Assembly: GCF_007655485.1 (NCBI RefSeq)
Contig: NZ_VJXQ01000001.1
Span: 106,437-166,455 of the forward strand
DNA length: 60,019 nucleotides
Reading direction: 5' to 3'
Source of the DNA: Halobellus captivus
Lineage (GTDB): Archaea > Halobacteriota > Halobacteria > Halobacteriales > Haloferacaceae
Every line of letters begins with the position of its first letter. The stretch's first letter is position 1. Shown in pieces: positions 1-8,537 of the stretch. Under the pieces are notes generated by a model. It was not told the origin of the DNA, did no database searches, and was given only the letters and a program-made list of their open reading frames with translations. A program made the translations under genes and the position numbers.

Positions 1-13
1 TGTATTCTGTCAT
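1..13 (-). CDS. Start of a third SipW/TasA-type surface protein (partial)
   Basis: Only the first four codons (M-T-E-Y) are inside the window; the gene continues past its left edge on the minus strand. The start is supported by a GGAG ribosome-binding site 8 to 12 bases upstream. The roughly 90 bases before it are nearly identical to those before the neighbouring gene that starts at 1620 (M-T-E-Y-E). I infer a third tandem member of the same family; its length and domains cannot be seen. Confidence 0.55.
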
Positions 14-54
14 CGTGGTCTCCTCGCTCGTGACCGTCTTCGCCGCGGTCGCTG

Positions 55-96
55 CCCCCCACTCGGGGGAAGGCCCACCGGCGGAGTCGAACCGCC
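55..96 (-). repeat. Leader double-hairpin repeat, copy A
   Basis: On the minus strand this has two stem-loops: a 5-bp GC stem with the 7-base loop TTCGACT (80-96), then a C-tract/G-tract hairpin (55-69). The first resembles a tRNA T-arm. It lies in the leader of the gene starting at 13. Near-identical copies precede the two sister genes (1662-1702, 3087-3127). Confidence 0.7.
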
Positions 97-150
97 GGGC
101 GCAATCGATGCGCCGCGCCCGCGTGGGTCGATTCGCGCGTGCAGGGACGC

Positions 151-1620
151 TTAGACCGAAGCCTCCGGTCGCGATCCGTCGCTATTGCGGCACTGTTGCG
201 CGTAGAATCCGAGGTCGAAGTCCACGGAATCGCCCTGAATTTCGTTGCCGACGTCGGTCGGCACCCACCAGTGCACACCGATGCAGTGACCTGTCTCCGG
301 GTCGAAACAGTCCCGCGCTTCCGCGGTGTCTCCGTCGTCGTATCCCATATCACCGTCGCCGTCGAGGGGCACCATCCCGCCGTTGTTCTGGATGATGTCC
401 ATCGCCTCCGCGAGCGTGACCGGATCGTCGTGCTCGCCGTCGCCCTCGCCGAGGATGACCTGCTCGCCGGAGATCACGACCTGCGCGATCTCGTCGTAGA
501 TCGTCTGGAGGTCCGACGAATCTGGGGCCGCGTAGGCATCGCTGGGGTTGGACGCGATGCCCTCCATGAAGTCCTCGTCGGGACCGTCCCCAAGTGCGAT
601 GGTGAAAATGCGGATGCCATCGTCTTTCGCATCGTCGGCGGCGTCCTCAGTGTCCGACTCCGAATCCGGATCGCCGTCGCCGAGGACGATCATCACCTTG
701 TTCGCACCAGGAGTCGCGTTGGTTCCGCTCATCAGTTCGTCGTGGGCGGTACTGATGCCGTCGCTCATATCCGTCGAACCGTCGGCGGTGTAGTCGATTG
801 CGTCCTTGATCGCCTGGTAGTCGGTGGTGAGTTCCTGATCGAGCGACGCGCCGTTGGCGAAGGAGATGGCGGCACCCTCGTCGGGCGTCGAGAGCTGATC
901 GACGAAGTTCTTCGCCGCGGTCTCTAAGTCGCCGATGGAGCCGCTCATCGAGCCGGATCGGTCACTGACCAGCGCGACCTCCAGCTCTTGGCCTTCCTCG
1001 CCGCTCCGGTCGAGTTGGTTGTCGCAGTCCTCGTCGTACCAGATTTCGACGAACGTGTTCTCCGCGAGTTCGCCGTCGTCTTCTTCTCCCTGCTCCAGTT
1101 CCGCTTCCTCGGGCTCGGTGGTCGTACCGCCGCTCTGGCTGAAATTGTCCGCGGTGAGCCAGATGTACCCCGGGTTGTCACAGAGGTGGAGACTGAACGT
1201 GATCTCGCCCTCGTCGCCGGGCTTGACGTCGTTCAGCGAGACCAAGCTCTCCTGGTCGCCGAAGTTCTCCTCGTAGTTCTGATCGAAGTTCTCGCAGGTG
1301 AGCGCGTCGACGATGTTCTTGTCGTCGTCGCTGTACTTCACGACGCCAGTGTTTCCACCGAGGTCGATCGACTGTTCTCCGTCGTCGTCGTGATCGGGGT
1401 GGGCGTTGACGAACTCCCAAGACTCCGAAGCCCCGTAGTAGGACTGCTGCCAGTCGACCTTGAGGTCGAGCGTGCCCGCCGTGATGGTGTTGTTTTCAAA
1501 CGATTCCGTGTCGCTGAACAGCGCGCTCGTGCCGAGTCCGGCACCGGCCGAAGCCGCGCCGATGGCTCCGATGGAGCCGAGCACTTTGCGCCGCGTTAGA
1601 TCGAGTTCGTATTCTGTCAT
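151..1620 (-). CDS. SipW/TasA-type surface protein with inserted von Willebrand A domain
   Basis: 489 residues, probably exported and cell-surface. The N-terminus carries a twin-arginine-containing hydrophobic signal followed by G-T-S-A-L-F-S-D-T-E, typical of archaeal SipW-dependent TasA/camelysin-like proteins. Residues of roughly 215-385 form a vWA domain with an intact MIDAS motif (D-R-S-G-S-M-S), which usually binds a divalent metal and mediates adhesion. The segments before and after it (ending N-E-I-Q-G-D-S ... F-Y-A-Q-Q) align with the neighbour at 1778-3076, which has no vWA, so the domain looks inserted into a TasA-like fold. The 1620 start is chosen over 1668 because of a GAGG site about 8 bases upstream and the M-T-E start shared with the neighbours. 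The acidic D/E/G-rich stretches suit a haloarchaeal extracellular protein. The role (fibre, biofilm or adhesion) is inferred. Confidence 0.8.
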   Translation of the reverse strand: MTEYELDLTRRKVLGSIGAIGAASAGAGLGTSALFSDTESFENNTITAGTLDLKVDWQQSYYGASESWEFVNAHPDHDDDGEQSIDLGGNTGVVKYSDDDKNIVDALTCENFDQNYEENFGDQESLVSLNDVKPGDEGEITFSLHLCDNPGYIWLTADNFSQSGGTTTEPEEAELEQGEEDDGELAENTFVEIWYDEDCDNQLDRSGEEGQELEVALVSDRSGSMSGSIGDLETAAKNFVDQLSTPDEGAAISFANGASLDQELTTDYQAIKDAIDYTADGSTDMSDGISTAHDELMSGTNATPGANKVMIVLGDGDPDSESDTEDAADDAKDDGIRIFTIALGDGPDEDFMEGIASNPSDAYAAPDSSDLQTIYDEIAQVVISGEQVILGEGDGEHDDPVTLAEAMDIIQNNGGMVPLDGDGDMGYDDGDTAEARDCFDPETGHCIGVHWWVPTDVGNEIQGDSVDFDLGFYAQQCRNSDGSRPEASV

Positions 1621-1661
1621 CGTGGTTTCCTCGTTCGTGACCGTCTTTGCCGCGGTCGCTG

Positions 1662-1702
1662 CCCCCACTCGGGGGAAGACCCACCGGCGGAGTCGAACCG
1701 CC
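1662..1702 (-). repeat. Leader double-hairpin repeat, copy B
   Basis: The same two stem-loops as copy A, with the T-arm-like hairpin at 1686-1702 and the C/G hairpin at 1662-1675. It lies between the stop of the upstream gene (1778) and the start at 1620, so it is either a 5' leader structure or an intercistronic processing element. Confidence 0.7.
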
Positions 1703-1777
1703 GTTACCGGCCGAACAAGGTGATCTCGGTCTCCCGAGAGCCCTCGTCTCGAAATGGGTCGGCTGACTGTCGCGTGG

Positions 1778-3076
1778 CTATTCGAGCGTGACGTCCTGGT
1801 AGGTGCTCGCGTCGTCGAACCCGTCAGGTCCGAAGCAGAACTCCGGCGTCAGGTTCACGACGACGTTTCCGCTGCCGCTGGGTGGTGTCTCACTGGCGTA
1901 GCCAGCCTTTCCACCGAGAGAGAAGCTGGTACCCAGTTTACTCCGGTCGATTTGGATGGTGAACCGGGCGTTGCCGTCCGCTGACGCGCTGATGTCACTC
2001 GGAAGCGGTCCAGTATTTCCTGAGGCGACTGGTTCTTCGTATTCGAATCCGGTCCCTTCGGTGTAGAGAACCTGGAAATCGCCGACGTCGTCATCGTCGG
2101 TGTCGAACGCCAGCCCGAAATTGTCGGGGAACTGCCCATCAACAGGATCCTTCGCTAAATCGATCGTGATGACGACCGGGTCCCCGAACAAGGCGACGTT
2201 CATCACCTGTTCGTCGCCGAGGTCGCCGTAGGGTAGTTCGATCGGATCACTAAAGTCGCAGCTCTGTGAGTCCGTTCCGCTAAATGCCCGATTTATCCGG
2301 AAGGTCTCACTACACGGATTATCGGATCCGTCGTTGTTTCGCGACTGTTCAGCGTAGAATTTGAGATCGAATTTGAGTGAATCGCCCTGGATTTCGTTGG
2401 CGACTTTCCTGGGCACTTTCCAGTCCAGACAGAGACAGTAGTTTTCACCGTCATTGGATCCAAGGAAGGGAGATTGTTCTCCAGGCTCCGGGAACCCACC
2501 GTTCGGGACCGTTGCCTCCCCATCGAGCGTGATCCCCGACTGGCCCATCGAAAGAAGCTCTGCGAGCGTGCCCGACCAGGCCTTCGCGACTTTCGAGACG
2601 TCCTCCGGGCCGAAGTTGTCTCCGATTTCACCGACTTCACAGTACTTGACGTCGACGTGGATGTTTTCCTCGAGTTCACCCTCGCCGTTGCCGTCCTCCG
2701 GTTCTGGCTCCGTGTACCCGTTTTCGCTCGAATCGGTGAGCGCCCCGCACATCCACAGGTACGCCGGGTTCGTCTCGATCCGGGGACAGAAGGCGATCAG
2801 GCCGCTGTCTCCCGGTTTCACGTCTCCCAGCTCCGCCGTGACAGCTTCACCGTCGGCAGTTCCGGACACGGTTCCAGTGCCAGCCGAACCCTGGTCCCAG
2901 TAGGAGTAGTAATCGACCAGGAGATCGAGCGTCCCGGCCGTCACGATGTTGTTCTCGAACGATTCCGTATCGCTGAACAGCGCACTCGTCCCCAGTCCGG
3001 CGCCCGCAGATGCGACGCCGATGGTTCCGAGTCCAGCCAATGCTTTCCGCCGCGAGATCTCAAACTTCTCTGTCAT
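1778..3076 (-). CDS. SipW/TasA-type surface protein
   Basis: 432 residues. The N-terminus (M-T-E-K-F-E-I-S-R-R-K, hydrophobic core, then L-G-T-S-A-L-F-S-D-T-E-S-F-E-N-N) is almost the same as in the downstream paralogue, marking a SipW-type exported protein. The first ~240 residues form the TasA/camelysin-like part and end with N-E-I-Q-G-D-S-L-K-F-D-L. The remaining ~190 residues are an acidic, beta-rich domain absent from the sister gene. It is the promoter-proximal member of a minus-strand cluster that continues beyond the window. No catalytic motif is visible; a structural fibre or matrix role is inferred from the family. Confidence 0.75.
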   Translation of the reverse strand: MTEKFEISRRKALAGLGTIGVASAGAGLGTSALFSDTESFENNIVTAGTLDLLVDYYSYWDQGSAGTGTVSGTADGEAVTAELGDVKPGDSGLIAFCPRIETNPAYLWMCGALTDSSENGYTEPEPEDGNGEGELEENIHVDVKYCEVGEIGDNFGPEDVSKVAKAWSGTLAELLSMGQSGITLDGEATVPNGGFPEPGEQSPFLGSNDGENYCLCLDWKVPRKVANEIQGDSLKFDLKFYAEQSRNNDGSDNPCSETFRINRAFSGTDSQSCDFSDPIELPYGDLGDEQVMNVALFGDPVVITIDLAKDPVDGQFPDNFGLAFDTDDDDVGDFQVLYTEGTGFEYEEPVASGNTGPLPSDISASADGNARFTIQIDRSKLGTSFSLGGKAGYASETPPSGSGNVVVNLTPEFCFGPDGFDDASTYQDVTLE

Positions 3077-3086
3077 GGGTCATTCT

Positions 3087-3127
3087 CCCCCCGTCTGGGG
3101 GATGCCCACCGGCGGAGTCGAACCGCC
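3087..3127 (-). repeat. Leader double-hairpin repeat, copy C
   Basis: Third copy of the leader structure: T-arm-like hairpin 3111-3127 and C/G hairpin 3087-3101, ending 10 bases before the start codon at 3076. The T-arm-like stem-loop matches copies A and B; the C/G hairpin loop differs in sequence but keeps the stem. Confidence 0.7.
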
Positions 3128-3502
3128 GCGTGCAGACCCTCACAGAAGAGTCGGCACGAGCCCAGTGTGGGTTGATCCTCATCTCAACCCCACCGGGACT
3201 ATCCCCATAGCTAATTGCGGCTTTTCTGACCTAATGCGACCCTCGGTCGTTTAATACGATGATTTTAGGACCTTGAGCGGCTAATACGCGATCGAACGAC
3301 GTATTATATATTCGATCAAAGTCCGTAGTATATGCACCACTTACCGTGAGAACCACCGTGGAAGCCTCCGCTTAGAGAAACAAGTCATTCCGTTAAGGGG
3401 TATCATACTCGAATTAACGGCACATTCAATCGAACAGTCGAAAATTATCCGAACTCATTACTATATTGTCATCTCCTTACCGGTGCAGTACGGGAGCCAT
3501 AC
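3128..3502. promoter_or_regulatory. Divergent promoter region with periodic TAAT-CG boxes
   Basis: This AT-rich non-coding stretch separates the minus-strand surface-protein cluster from the plus-strand regulator gene at 3503. A TATA-like element at 3302-3312 is well placed to drive the minus-strand cluster with a leader of about 200 bases. TAATTGCG, TAATGCG, TAATACG and TAATACG begin at 3212, 3232, 3252 and 3282, spacings of 20, 20 and 30 bases, and an inverted CGTATTA follows at about 3300. This arrangement suggests cooperative operator sites on one face of the helix. A weaker TATA-like ACTATATT near 3461 may serve the plus-strand gene. Confidence 0.5.
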
Positions 3503-4039
3503 ATGAGCTATCCAGCCATACAGCGCGAGCAGAGCCTTTCGGAGACCGACATTCACGATCTCCTCAGAAACGACCGACGACGACAGACGATTAAGTGCCT
3601 CCAGTCGCACGGGCGCGAGGTAATGTTACGTGACCTCGCAGAGGAGATCGCCGAACGGGAGACCGGCGAGTCACCGGCACCGCGGAACATCCGCGACAGC
3701 GTGTATATCTCGCTGCACCAGAGCCACCTGCCGAAACTCGACGACGCGGGCGTCGTGGACTACGACCGCGACCGGAAGACGATCACGCTTCGCGAGGAGG
3801 CGCGCACGGTCGACGTCTATATGGAAGTCGTAACGAAGTACGGAATGACGTGGGCGTCGTACTATCGATCGCTCGGCGTCCTCTCGTTGTTTTTGATCGT
3901 CCTGACGATGGTCGACGCTCCAGTCATTTCGGTGATCGACCCGCTCATCGTTGCGACCGTCTTTCTCGCCGCACTGGCCGGATCGACGCTGTACCAACTC
4001 TGGTCGCGTCGATGGGTCTACCTGAACCGACTCTCCTAG
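3503..4039 (+). CDS. DUF7344-type regulator with HTH and two membrane segments
   Basis: 178 residues. Residues of roughly 13-105 look like a winged-helix domain (L-L-R-N-D-R-R-R-Q-T-I-K-C-L, then a wing around D-D-A-G-V-V-D-Y-D). Residues 125-170 hold two hydrophobic helices, so the DNA-binding part is probably tethered to the membrane facing the cytoplasm. This architecture matches the haloarchaeal DUF7344 family. It is divergent from the SipW-type cluster and shares its regulatory region, so control of that cluster is a reasonable inference. No ligand or signal can be read from the sequence. Confidence 0.7.
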   Translation: MSYPAIQREQSLSETDIHDLLRNDRRRQTIKCLQSHGREVMLRDLAEEIAERETGESPAPRNIRDSVYISLHQSHLPKLDDAGVVDYDRDRKTITLREEARTVDVYMEVVTKYGMTWASYYRSLGVLSLFLIVLTMVDAPVISVIDPLIVATVFLAALAGSTLYQLWSRRWVYLNRLS

Positions 4040-4151
4040 AAATCAGTCGTCTGAGGGCTATGGGGCCGACTGCGACACGACAGCGCCGCCGTGAGTCATA
4101 CATCGGCGACAACGCGACCACACTGCCAGCCACGCGTCGACGCGTCAGGGA

Positions 4152-4457
4152 TCACACGTCGGCGTCGTCAGGGATTTCCTCGGGCGGGCGGTCGTCGCTC
4201 GCGACGCCGAAGTACCCGGGTTCGTCGCCCACGGGATCGTTGATCACGAGTTCGTCGGCGTGCGCCATCAGCCAGGGAATCGTCCACGCGACGACGCGGT
4301 CTTCGCTGTCCGCATCGAGCCGGGCCTCGGGATCCAGCCCCTGTAGCAGCCGGGCGATTTCCGAGACGGTGTACATCATGCCCGCATCGAGGACGTCTTC
4401 GGGTTCGTACAACTGGTACGGATAGAGCGTCTCGAACTCCGATTTCGGTTTCGGCAT
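4152..4457 (-). CDS. Conserved haloarchaeal protein, DUF5827-like
   Basis: 101 residues, soluble and acidic, with no signal peptide or membrane segment. The core (M-Y-T-V-S-E-I-A-R-L-L-Q-G-L-D-P-E-A) and the following W-x-I-P-W-L are what I recognise as DUF5827. Function unknown. It stands alone on the minus strand, about 220 bases from the divergent folP-like gene. Confidence 0.6.
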   Translation of the reverse strand: MPKPKSEFETLYPYQLYEPEDVLDAGMMYTVSEIARLLQGLDPEARLDADSEDRVVAWTIPWLMAHADELVINDPVGDEPGYFGVASDDRPPEEIPDDADV

Positions 4458-4678
4458 ACCGTCACGTTAGTTTCCGAGGCCAAAAGTCCCGACGAGTCCC
4501 GGGCGGCGCTTTCGTCGATTGGCGGCGGTTCGTCGAATCGAGCTATCCCATCCGACTGAACCGTCCCGCTGAGTCGACGACGATTCCTGTCTCCCCCCAA
4601 ACCGCGAGCGTCCGGACACCACCCGAGTCCGCATCGCGCTGCCAGTCAGTATATGTGTCCGCCGTCCGAGAATCAGGT

Positions 4679-5962
4679 ATGCGAACTGTGGACGCCGCCG
4701 GGCTGTCGATCGGCGACGAGCACCCGCCACGGGTTATGGGCGTACTGAACGTCTCGGAGGAATCGCCGTACGACCCGAGCGTTTTCGACGACCCCGGCGA
4801 GGCCGCCGCCTACGTCGATCGCGAACTCATCGACGAGGGGGCCGACATCGTCGACGTCGGCCTCGAATCGGCGAACAAACGCTTCGAGGTGCTCTCCGCG
4901 GAGGAGGAACTCGAACGGCTCGATACGGCGATCGAGGCGATCGAAAGCGTCTCCGGCGACGCCGTCTTCTCGATCGAGACGCGGTATCACGAGGTCGCGG
5001 CGGCGGCGCTCTCGCGCGGCTTCGAGATGGTCAACGACATCTGCGGGTTCGCGGATCCCGAGATGCCGCGCGTTTGTGCGGACTACGATGTCGCGGTCGC
5101 AAAGATGGCCTCACCGCCGGATCTCACTCGGCCCGGAGCGGTCGAATCCACGGACGGGGCGGCGCGTAGCGCCGCCGAACGGGAGCGGAGCCGGAGCTAC
5201 GCTGACGACATCTACGAGGCGCTCTCGCTGAACGGCTTCACCGACAAGACCATCGTCGATCCGGCGTTCGGCGGCTGGTCCGACGAGAAGACGCTCGAAG
5301 ACGACCGGGAGACGTTCCGTCGCCTCCGGGAGTTCCGCGGTCTCGACCGTCCGATCCTCGTCTCGATCAATCGCAAGAACTTCCTCCGAGAGATCGCCGG
5401 GCGGTCGACAGAGGAGTCCCTCCCGGTTTCGCTGGCGGCGACGTCGATGGCGGTCGAACGCGGCGCGCGTGTGGTCCGAACGCACGACGTCCGAGAGACG
5501 CGCGACGCGGCGCTGATCGGATACGAGTTTGCGGCCTCCCGCTCTCGCAACCGGGCGTCGTCGCACGGTGCCGACTCCGGCGACGTCGCCGTCGAGGAAC
5601 TGGATGTGACGACGACTCGCGAGGCGCGGCGACACCTCGAACGCGTCGGCGTCGAGTCGTCAGTCGACGCGTCGAAAGACGCGGTCGTCCGCACGTTTGA
5701 ACTATCCGGACTGTCGGATGCGGCAGTCGGACGGCTCTCGACCGCAGCCGCCGAGGCCGGTGTAACAGTCGTGCCAAATACGGCGGCGGTGGCGAGCGCA
5801 ACGACCGACGGCGGTGAGCCCGGCGGGAGGAGCCCCGGTCGAACAGTTCTGCTGTTCGGCACGCCACGCGGATACGCGACGCTCTTGAGGGTCTTCGAGA
5901 GTCGGTTCACCGACGACGGCCTCCTCGCGGCACTCGAAACGATCAGCGAATCCGCACGATGA
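4679..5962 (+). CDS. folP: Dihydropteroate synthase-like protein
   Basis: 427 residues. The first ~285 form a TIM-barrel pterin-binding domain of the dihydropteroate synthase type (V-M-G-V-L-N-V-S near residue 20, V-N-D-I-C-G-F near 115, V-E-R-G-A-R-V-V-R-T-H-D-V near 265). The family joins a pterin diphosphate to an arylamine in C1-carrier synthesis. The usual active-site signatures are altered: N-V-S-E-E-S-P-Y replaces N-x-T-x-D-S-F and G-L-E-S-A-N-K-R replaces G-G-E-S-T-R-P, as I recall for haloarchaeal versions, so the arylamine substrate is uncertain. A C-terminal domain of about 130 residues is unassigned. ATG 4679 is chosen over 4655 because conservation begins there. It precedes mptE, which supplies the pterin diphosphate. 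Confidence 0.75.
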   Translation: MRTVDAAGLSIGDEHPPRVMGVLNVSEESPYDPSVFDDPGEAAAYVDRELIDEGADIVDVGLESANKRFEVLSAEEELERLDTAIEAIESVSGDAVFSIETRYHEVAAAALSRGFEMVNDICGFADPEMPRVCADYDVAVAKMASPPDLTRPGAVESTDGAARSAAERERSRSYADDIYEALSLNGFTDKTIVDPAFGGWSDEKTLEDDRETFRRLREFRGLDRPILVSINRKNFLREIAGRSTEESLPVSLAATSMAVERGARVVRTHDVRETRDAALIGYEFAASRSRNRASSHGADSGDVAVEELDVTTTREARRHLERVGVESSVDASKDAVVRTFELSGLSDAAVGRLSTAAAEAGVTVVPNTAAVASATTDGGEPGGRSPGRTVLLFGTPRGYATLLRVFESRFTDDGLLAALETISESAR

Positions 5963-6176
5963 CTGTCCGGCTCGCTTCGTTCGTCAAACGCCTCAAACCT
6001 GCGATTATCCCGATTTCGCGCGTCAGACACCTCGTATCACCCTGTCTGAACCGAGTGAACACGGGAAAGCTTATGACGGATCGATTTAAACCCGACATCT
6101 GGAAGCCGGAAGGGCACGCGGGTAGGGGTACTTGGTGCCATTCCGGCTCGTACCGTCACGCCCGGGAGCGACAGCT

Positions 6177-6860
6177 ATGAACTTCCAGACGTGGGAACCG
6201 GTCTACGAGTCGATCCTCGCGGACTTCGGCTACCCTCGCGACGGCGACGAGCGCGCTCGGGACGTCATCGCGGCGTATGCGGAACCGTTCGATTTCGACC
6301 GCCTCGACTGTCGCGGCGAGACGGTCGCGATCGTCGGGGCCGCGCCGTCGCTGCCCGCGGAAGTCGACCGCGTCGATGACGCAGACCGGGTTTTTGCCGC
6401 CTCGACGGCGACCGACGTCGTCCGTGAGGCCGGATTCTCGGTCGATCTGATGGTCACCGATCTGGATAAGAACCCCCAGACGGCCCTCGAACTAACGAAT
6501 ACGGGAACGCCGGTTGCCGCGCACGCGCACGGGGACAACGTTCCCCTCATCGAAGCGTGGGTCCCGAAATTCGAATCGGCGCACACGCTCGCGACGACGC
6601 AGGCGGAACCGATCGACGCCGTCTACAACTTTGGCGGATTCACCGACGGTGACCGGGCGGCGTTTCTGGCTGACGCCCTCGGGGCGGCAAAACTCCGCTT
6701 CGTCGGCTGGGAGTTCGACGATCCGGACGTCTCCGAGTCGAAGGCGAAGAAACTCCGGTGGGCCGAGCGACTGCTCCACCTGCTCGAACGCCGCCGCGGG
6801 GAGCGTTTTTCGCCCCTCGACGGGCGGCGCGATTCGATCGATCCGATTCCGACGCCGTAG
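6177..6860 (+). CDS. mptE: 6-hydroxymethyl-7,8-dihydropterin diphosphokinase, MptE type
   Basis: 227 residues. MptE is the archaeal replacement for bacterial FolK and makes the pterin diphosphate used by dihydropteroate synthase. Motifs of the MptE-like (PF01973) family are visible: V-A-I-V-G-A-A-P-S-L near residue 50, V-T-D-L-D-K-N near 93, and A-H-A-H-G-D-N near 117. It follows the folP-like gene after about 215 bases, so the two form a pterin pathway pair. The start at 6177 drops a 15-residue basic extension that looks like untranslated leader. A TTTAAA box near 6085 could be an independent promoter. Confidence 0.85.
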   Translation: MNFQTWEPVYESILADFGYPRDGDERARDVIAAYAEPFDFDRLDCRGETVAIVGAAPSLPAEVDRVDDADRVFAASTATDVVREAGFSVDLMVTDLDKNPQTALELTNTGTPVAAHAHGDNVPLIEAWVPKFESAHTLATTQAEPIDAVYNFGGFTDGDRAAFLADALGAAKLRFVGWEFDDPDVSESKAKKLRWAERLLHLLERRRGERFSPLDGRRDSIDPIPTP

Positions 6861-7010
6861 GGCACGCTCGGACAGATCGCGCTCGTATGAGCCATGCGAG
6901 TCACGAACGAACGGGTCGCAGTCGAACGGGCACCAATCGAACGGATTGTGACCGCCTCGCCGGATCGAATCTGCCGTTACGTTGACGGGGCGCGCGTCCG
7001 TCCGCTCGGT

Positions 7011-8507
7011 ATGCAGATTCACTGGCACCGCAGAGACCTCCGAGCGTCGGACAACCGGGCGCTCGCCGAGGCGACCACGGCGGCCACACCGGAAGGCTCG
7101 GCTAGTGCTGGCTCCCTCCGCGACCCGGTTCTCCCCGTCTTCGTCTTCGACGATTCCGTCCTCGAACACGCCGCGGCGCCCCGCGTGCGGTATCTCCTGG
7201 ATTCGCTCGCCGAACTGCGCGCGTGGTACCGCGAGCGCGGTTCCGACCTCCTCGTCGCCCGCGGCGATCCCGTGGACGTGATCCCCGAAATCGCCGTCGA
7301 GTGCGACGCAGAGCGCGTCGTCTGGAACAGCGACTACTCGGGGCTCGCCACCGAACGCGACGCGGCGGTCCGAAAAGCGCTCGACGACGTCGATGTCGAC
7401 AGGGCGTCGTTCCACGACGCGATCTTCCACGAGCCCGGCTCGATCACCACCAACGAGGGCGAGCACTACTCCGTGTTCACCTACTTCTGGAAGAAGTGGC
7501 GCGACCGCGAGAAGCCGAACCCGTTCCCTGATCCCGCCGCCAGTGCGCTCGTCGATGCCGACGTACTTACTGACGCCACTGATATCGACGCCACCGACGA
7601 ACTACCGCCACCGACCGCGGGGGATTCGCTTCCGACGATCCAAGAGCTGGGCTTCGACGAGCCCGATGCCGACATCCAGCCCGCCGGAACCGAGGCCGCC
7701 CGGACGCGACTCGACGACTTCTGCGCGGGCCCGATCTTCCGGTACGAGGCGGATCGAGATTACCCGACGCGCGAGGCGGTCTCGCACCTCTCGGCTGATC
7801 TGAAGTTCGGGACGATCGGGATTCGAGAGGTGTACGCCGCGACCGATGACGCGGCGGCCCGGGCCGACAGCGACGGCGACACGGATTCAGTCGAGGAGTT
7901 CCAGTCCCAACTCGCGTGGCGGGAGTTCTACGCCCACGTGCTGTTTTACAACCCCGAAATCGTCTCCGAGAACTTCCGTGAGTACGACAACGACATCGAG
8001 TGGCGAAACGATCCAGACGAGTTGCGCGCGTGGAAGGACGGCGAAACTGGCTATCCGATCGTCGACGCCGGGATGCGGGAGTTGAAAGCCGAGGCGTACA
8101 TACACAACCGCGTTCGGATGATCGTCGCCTCGTTTCTCACGAAGGACCTCCTCACCGACTGGCGGGAGGGATACGACCACTTCCGGCGGTACCTCGTCGA
8201 CCACGACACCGCCAACGACAACGGCGGCTGGCAGTGGGCCGCGTCGACGGGGACGGACGCGCAACCGTACTTCCGCATCTTCAATCCGATGACGCAGGGC
8301 GAGCGATACGATCCCGACGCGGAGTACATCAAGCGGTACGTCCCCGAACTCCGCGACGCCGACCCCGACATAATACACGAGTGGCACGAACTGTCGCCGA
8401 CGCAGCGGCACCACGCCGCGCCGGAGTACCCCGAACCGATCGTCGACCACGCCGACCGGCGGGAGGCCGTGCTGGCGATGTTCGAAGCTGCTCGCGGCGA
8501 CGACTGA
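7011..8507 (+). CDS. phr: Deoxyribodipyrimidine photolyase
   Basis: 498 residues, normal for the cryptochrome/photolyase family. The N-terminal alpha/beta antenna domain begins M-Q-I-H-W-H-R-R-D-L-R. The C-terminal FAD domain carries W-R-E-F-Y near residue 300, N-R-V-R-M-I-V-A-S-F-L-T-K-D-L and D-H-D-T-A-N-D-N-G-G-W-Q-W near 405, which include FAD and DNA contacts. The enzyme uses visible light to split UV-induced pyrimidine dimers, an expected function in a sun-exposed halophile. The 7011 start is chosen over 6894 because the family begins with the short motif above. It lies upstream of superoxide dismutase, a second photo-oxidative stress gene with its own promoter. Confidence 0.9.
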   Translation: MQIHWHRRDLRASDNRALAEATTAATPEGSASAGSLRDPVLPVFVFDDSVLEHAAAPRVRYLLDSLAELRAWYRERGSDLLVARGDPVDVIPEIAVECDAERVVWNSDYSGLATERDAAVRKALDDVDVDRASFHDAIFHEPGSITTNEGEHYSVFTYFWKKWRDREKPNPFPDPAASALVDADVLTDATDIDATDELPPPTAGDSLPTIQELGFDEPDADIQPAGTEAARTRLDDFCAGPIFRYEADRDYPTREAVSHLSADLKFGTIGIREVYAATDDAAARADSDGDTDSVEEFQSQLAWREFYAHVLFYNPEIVSENFREYDNDIEWRNDPDELRAWKDGETGYPIVDAGMRELKAEAYIHNRVRMIVASFLTKDLLTDWREGYDHFRRYLVDHDTANDNGGWQWAASTGTDAQPYFRIFNPMTQGERYDPDAEYIKRYVPELRDADPDIIHEWHELSPTQRHHAAPEYPEPIVDHADRREAVLAMFEAARGDD

Positions 8508-8537
8508 TCTGCGGAATCGTTCCGGGACGTGCTTTGT

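Noticed and set aside
80-96. Possible tRNA genes at the T-arm-like repeats (also 1686-1702 and 3111-3127)
   Set aside because: Only a T-arm-like stem-loop is present; no anticodon arm, D-arm or acceptor stem can be formed around it.
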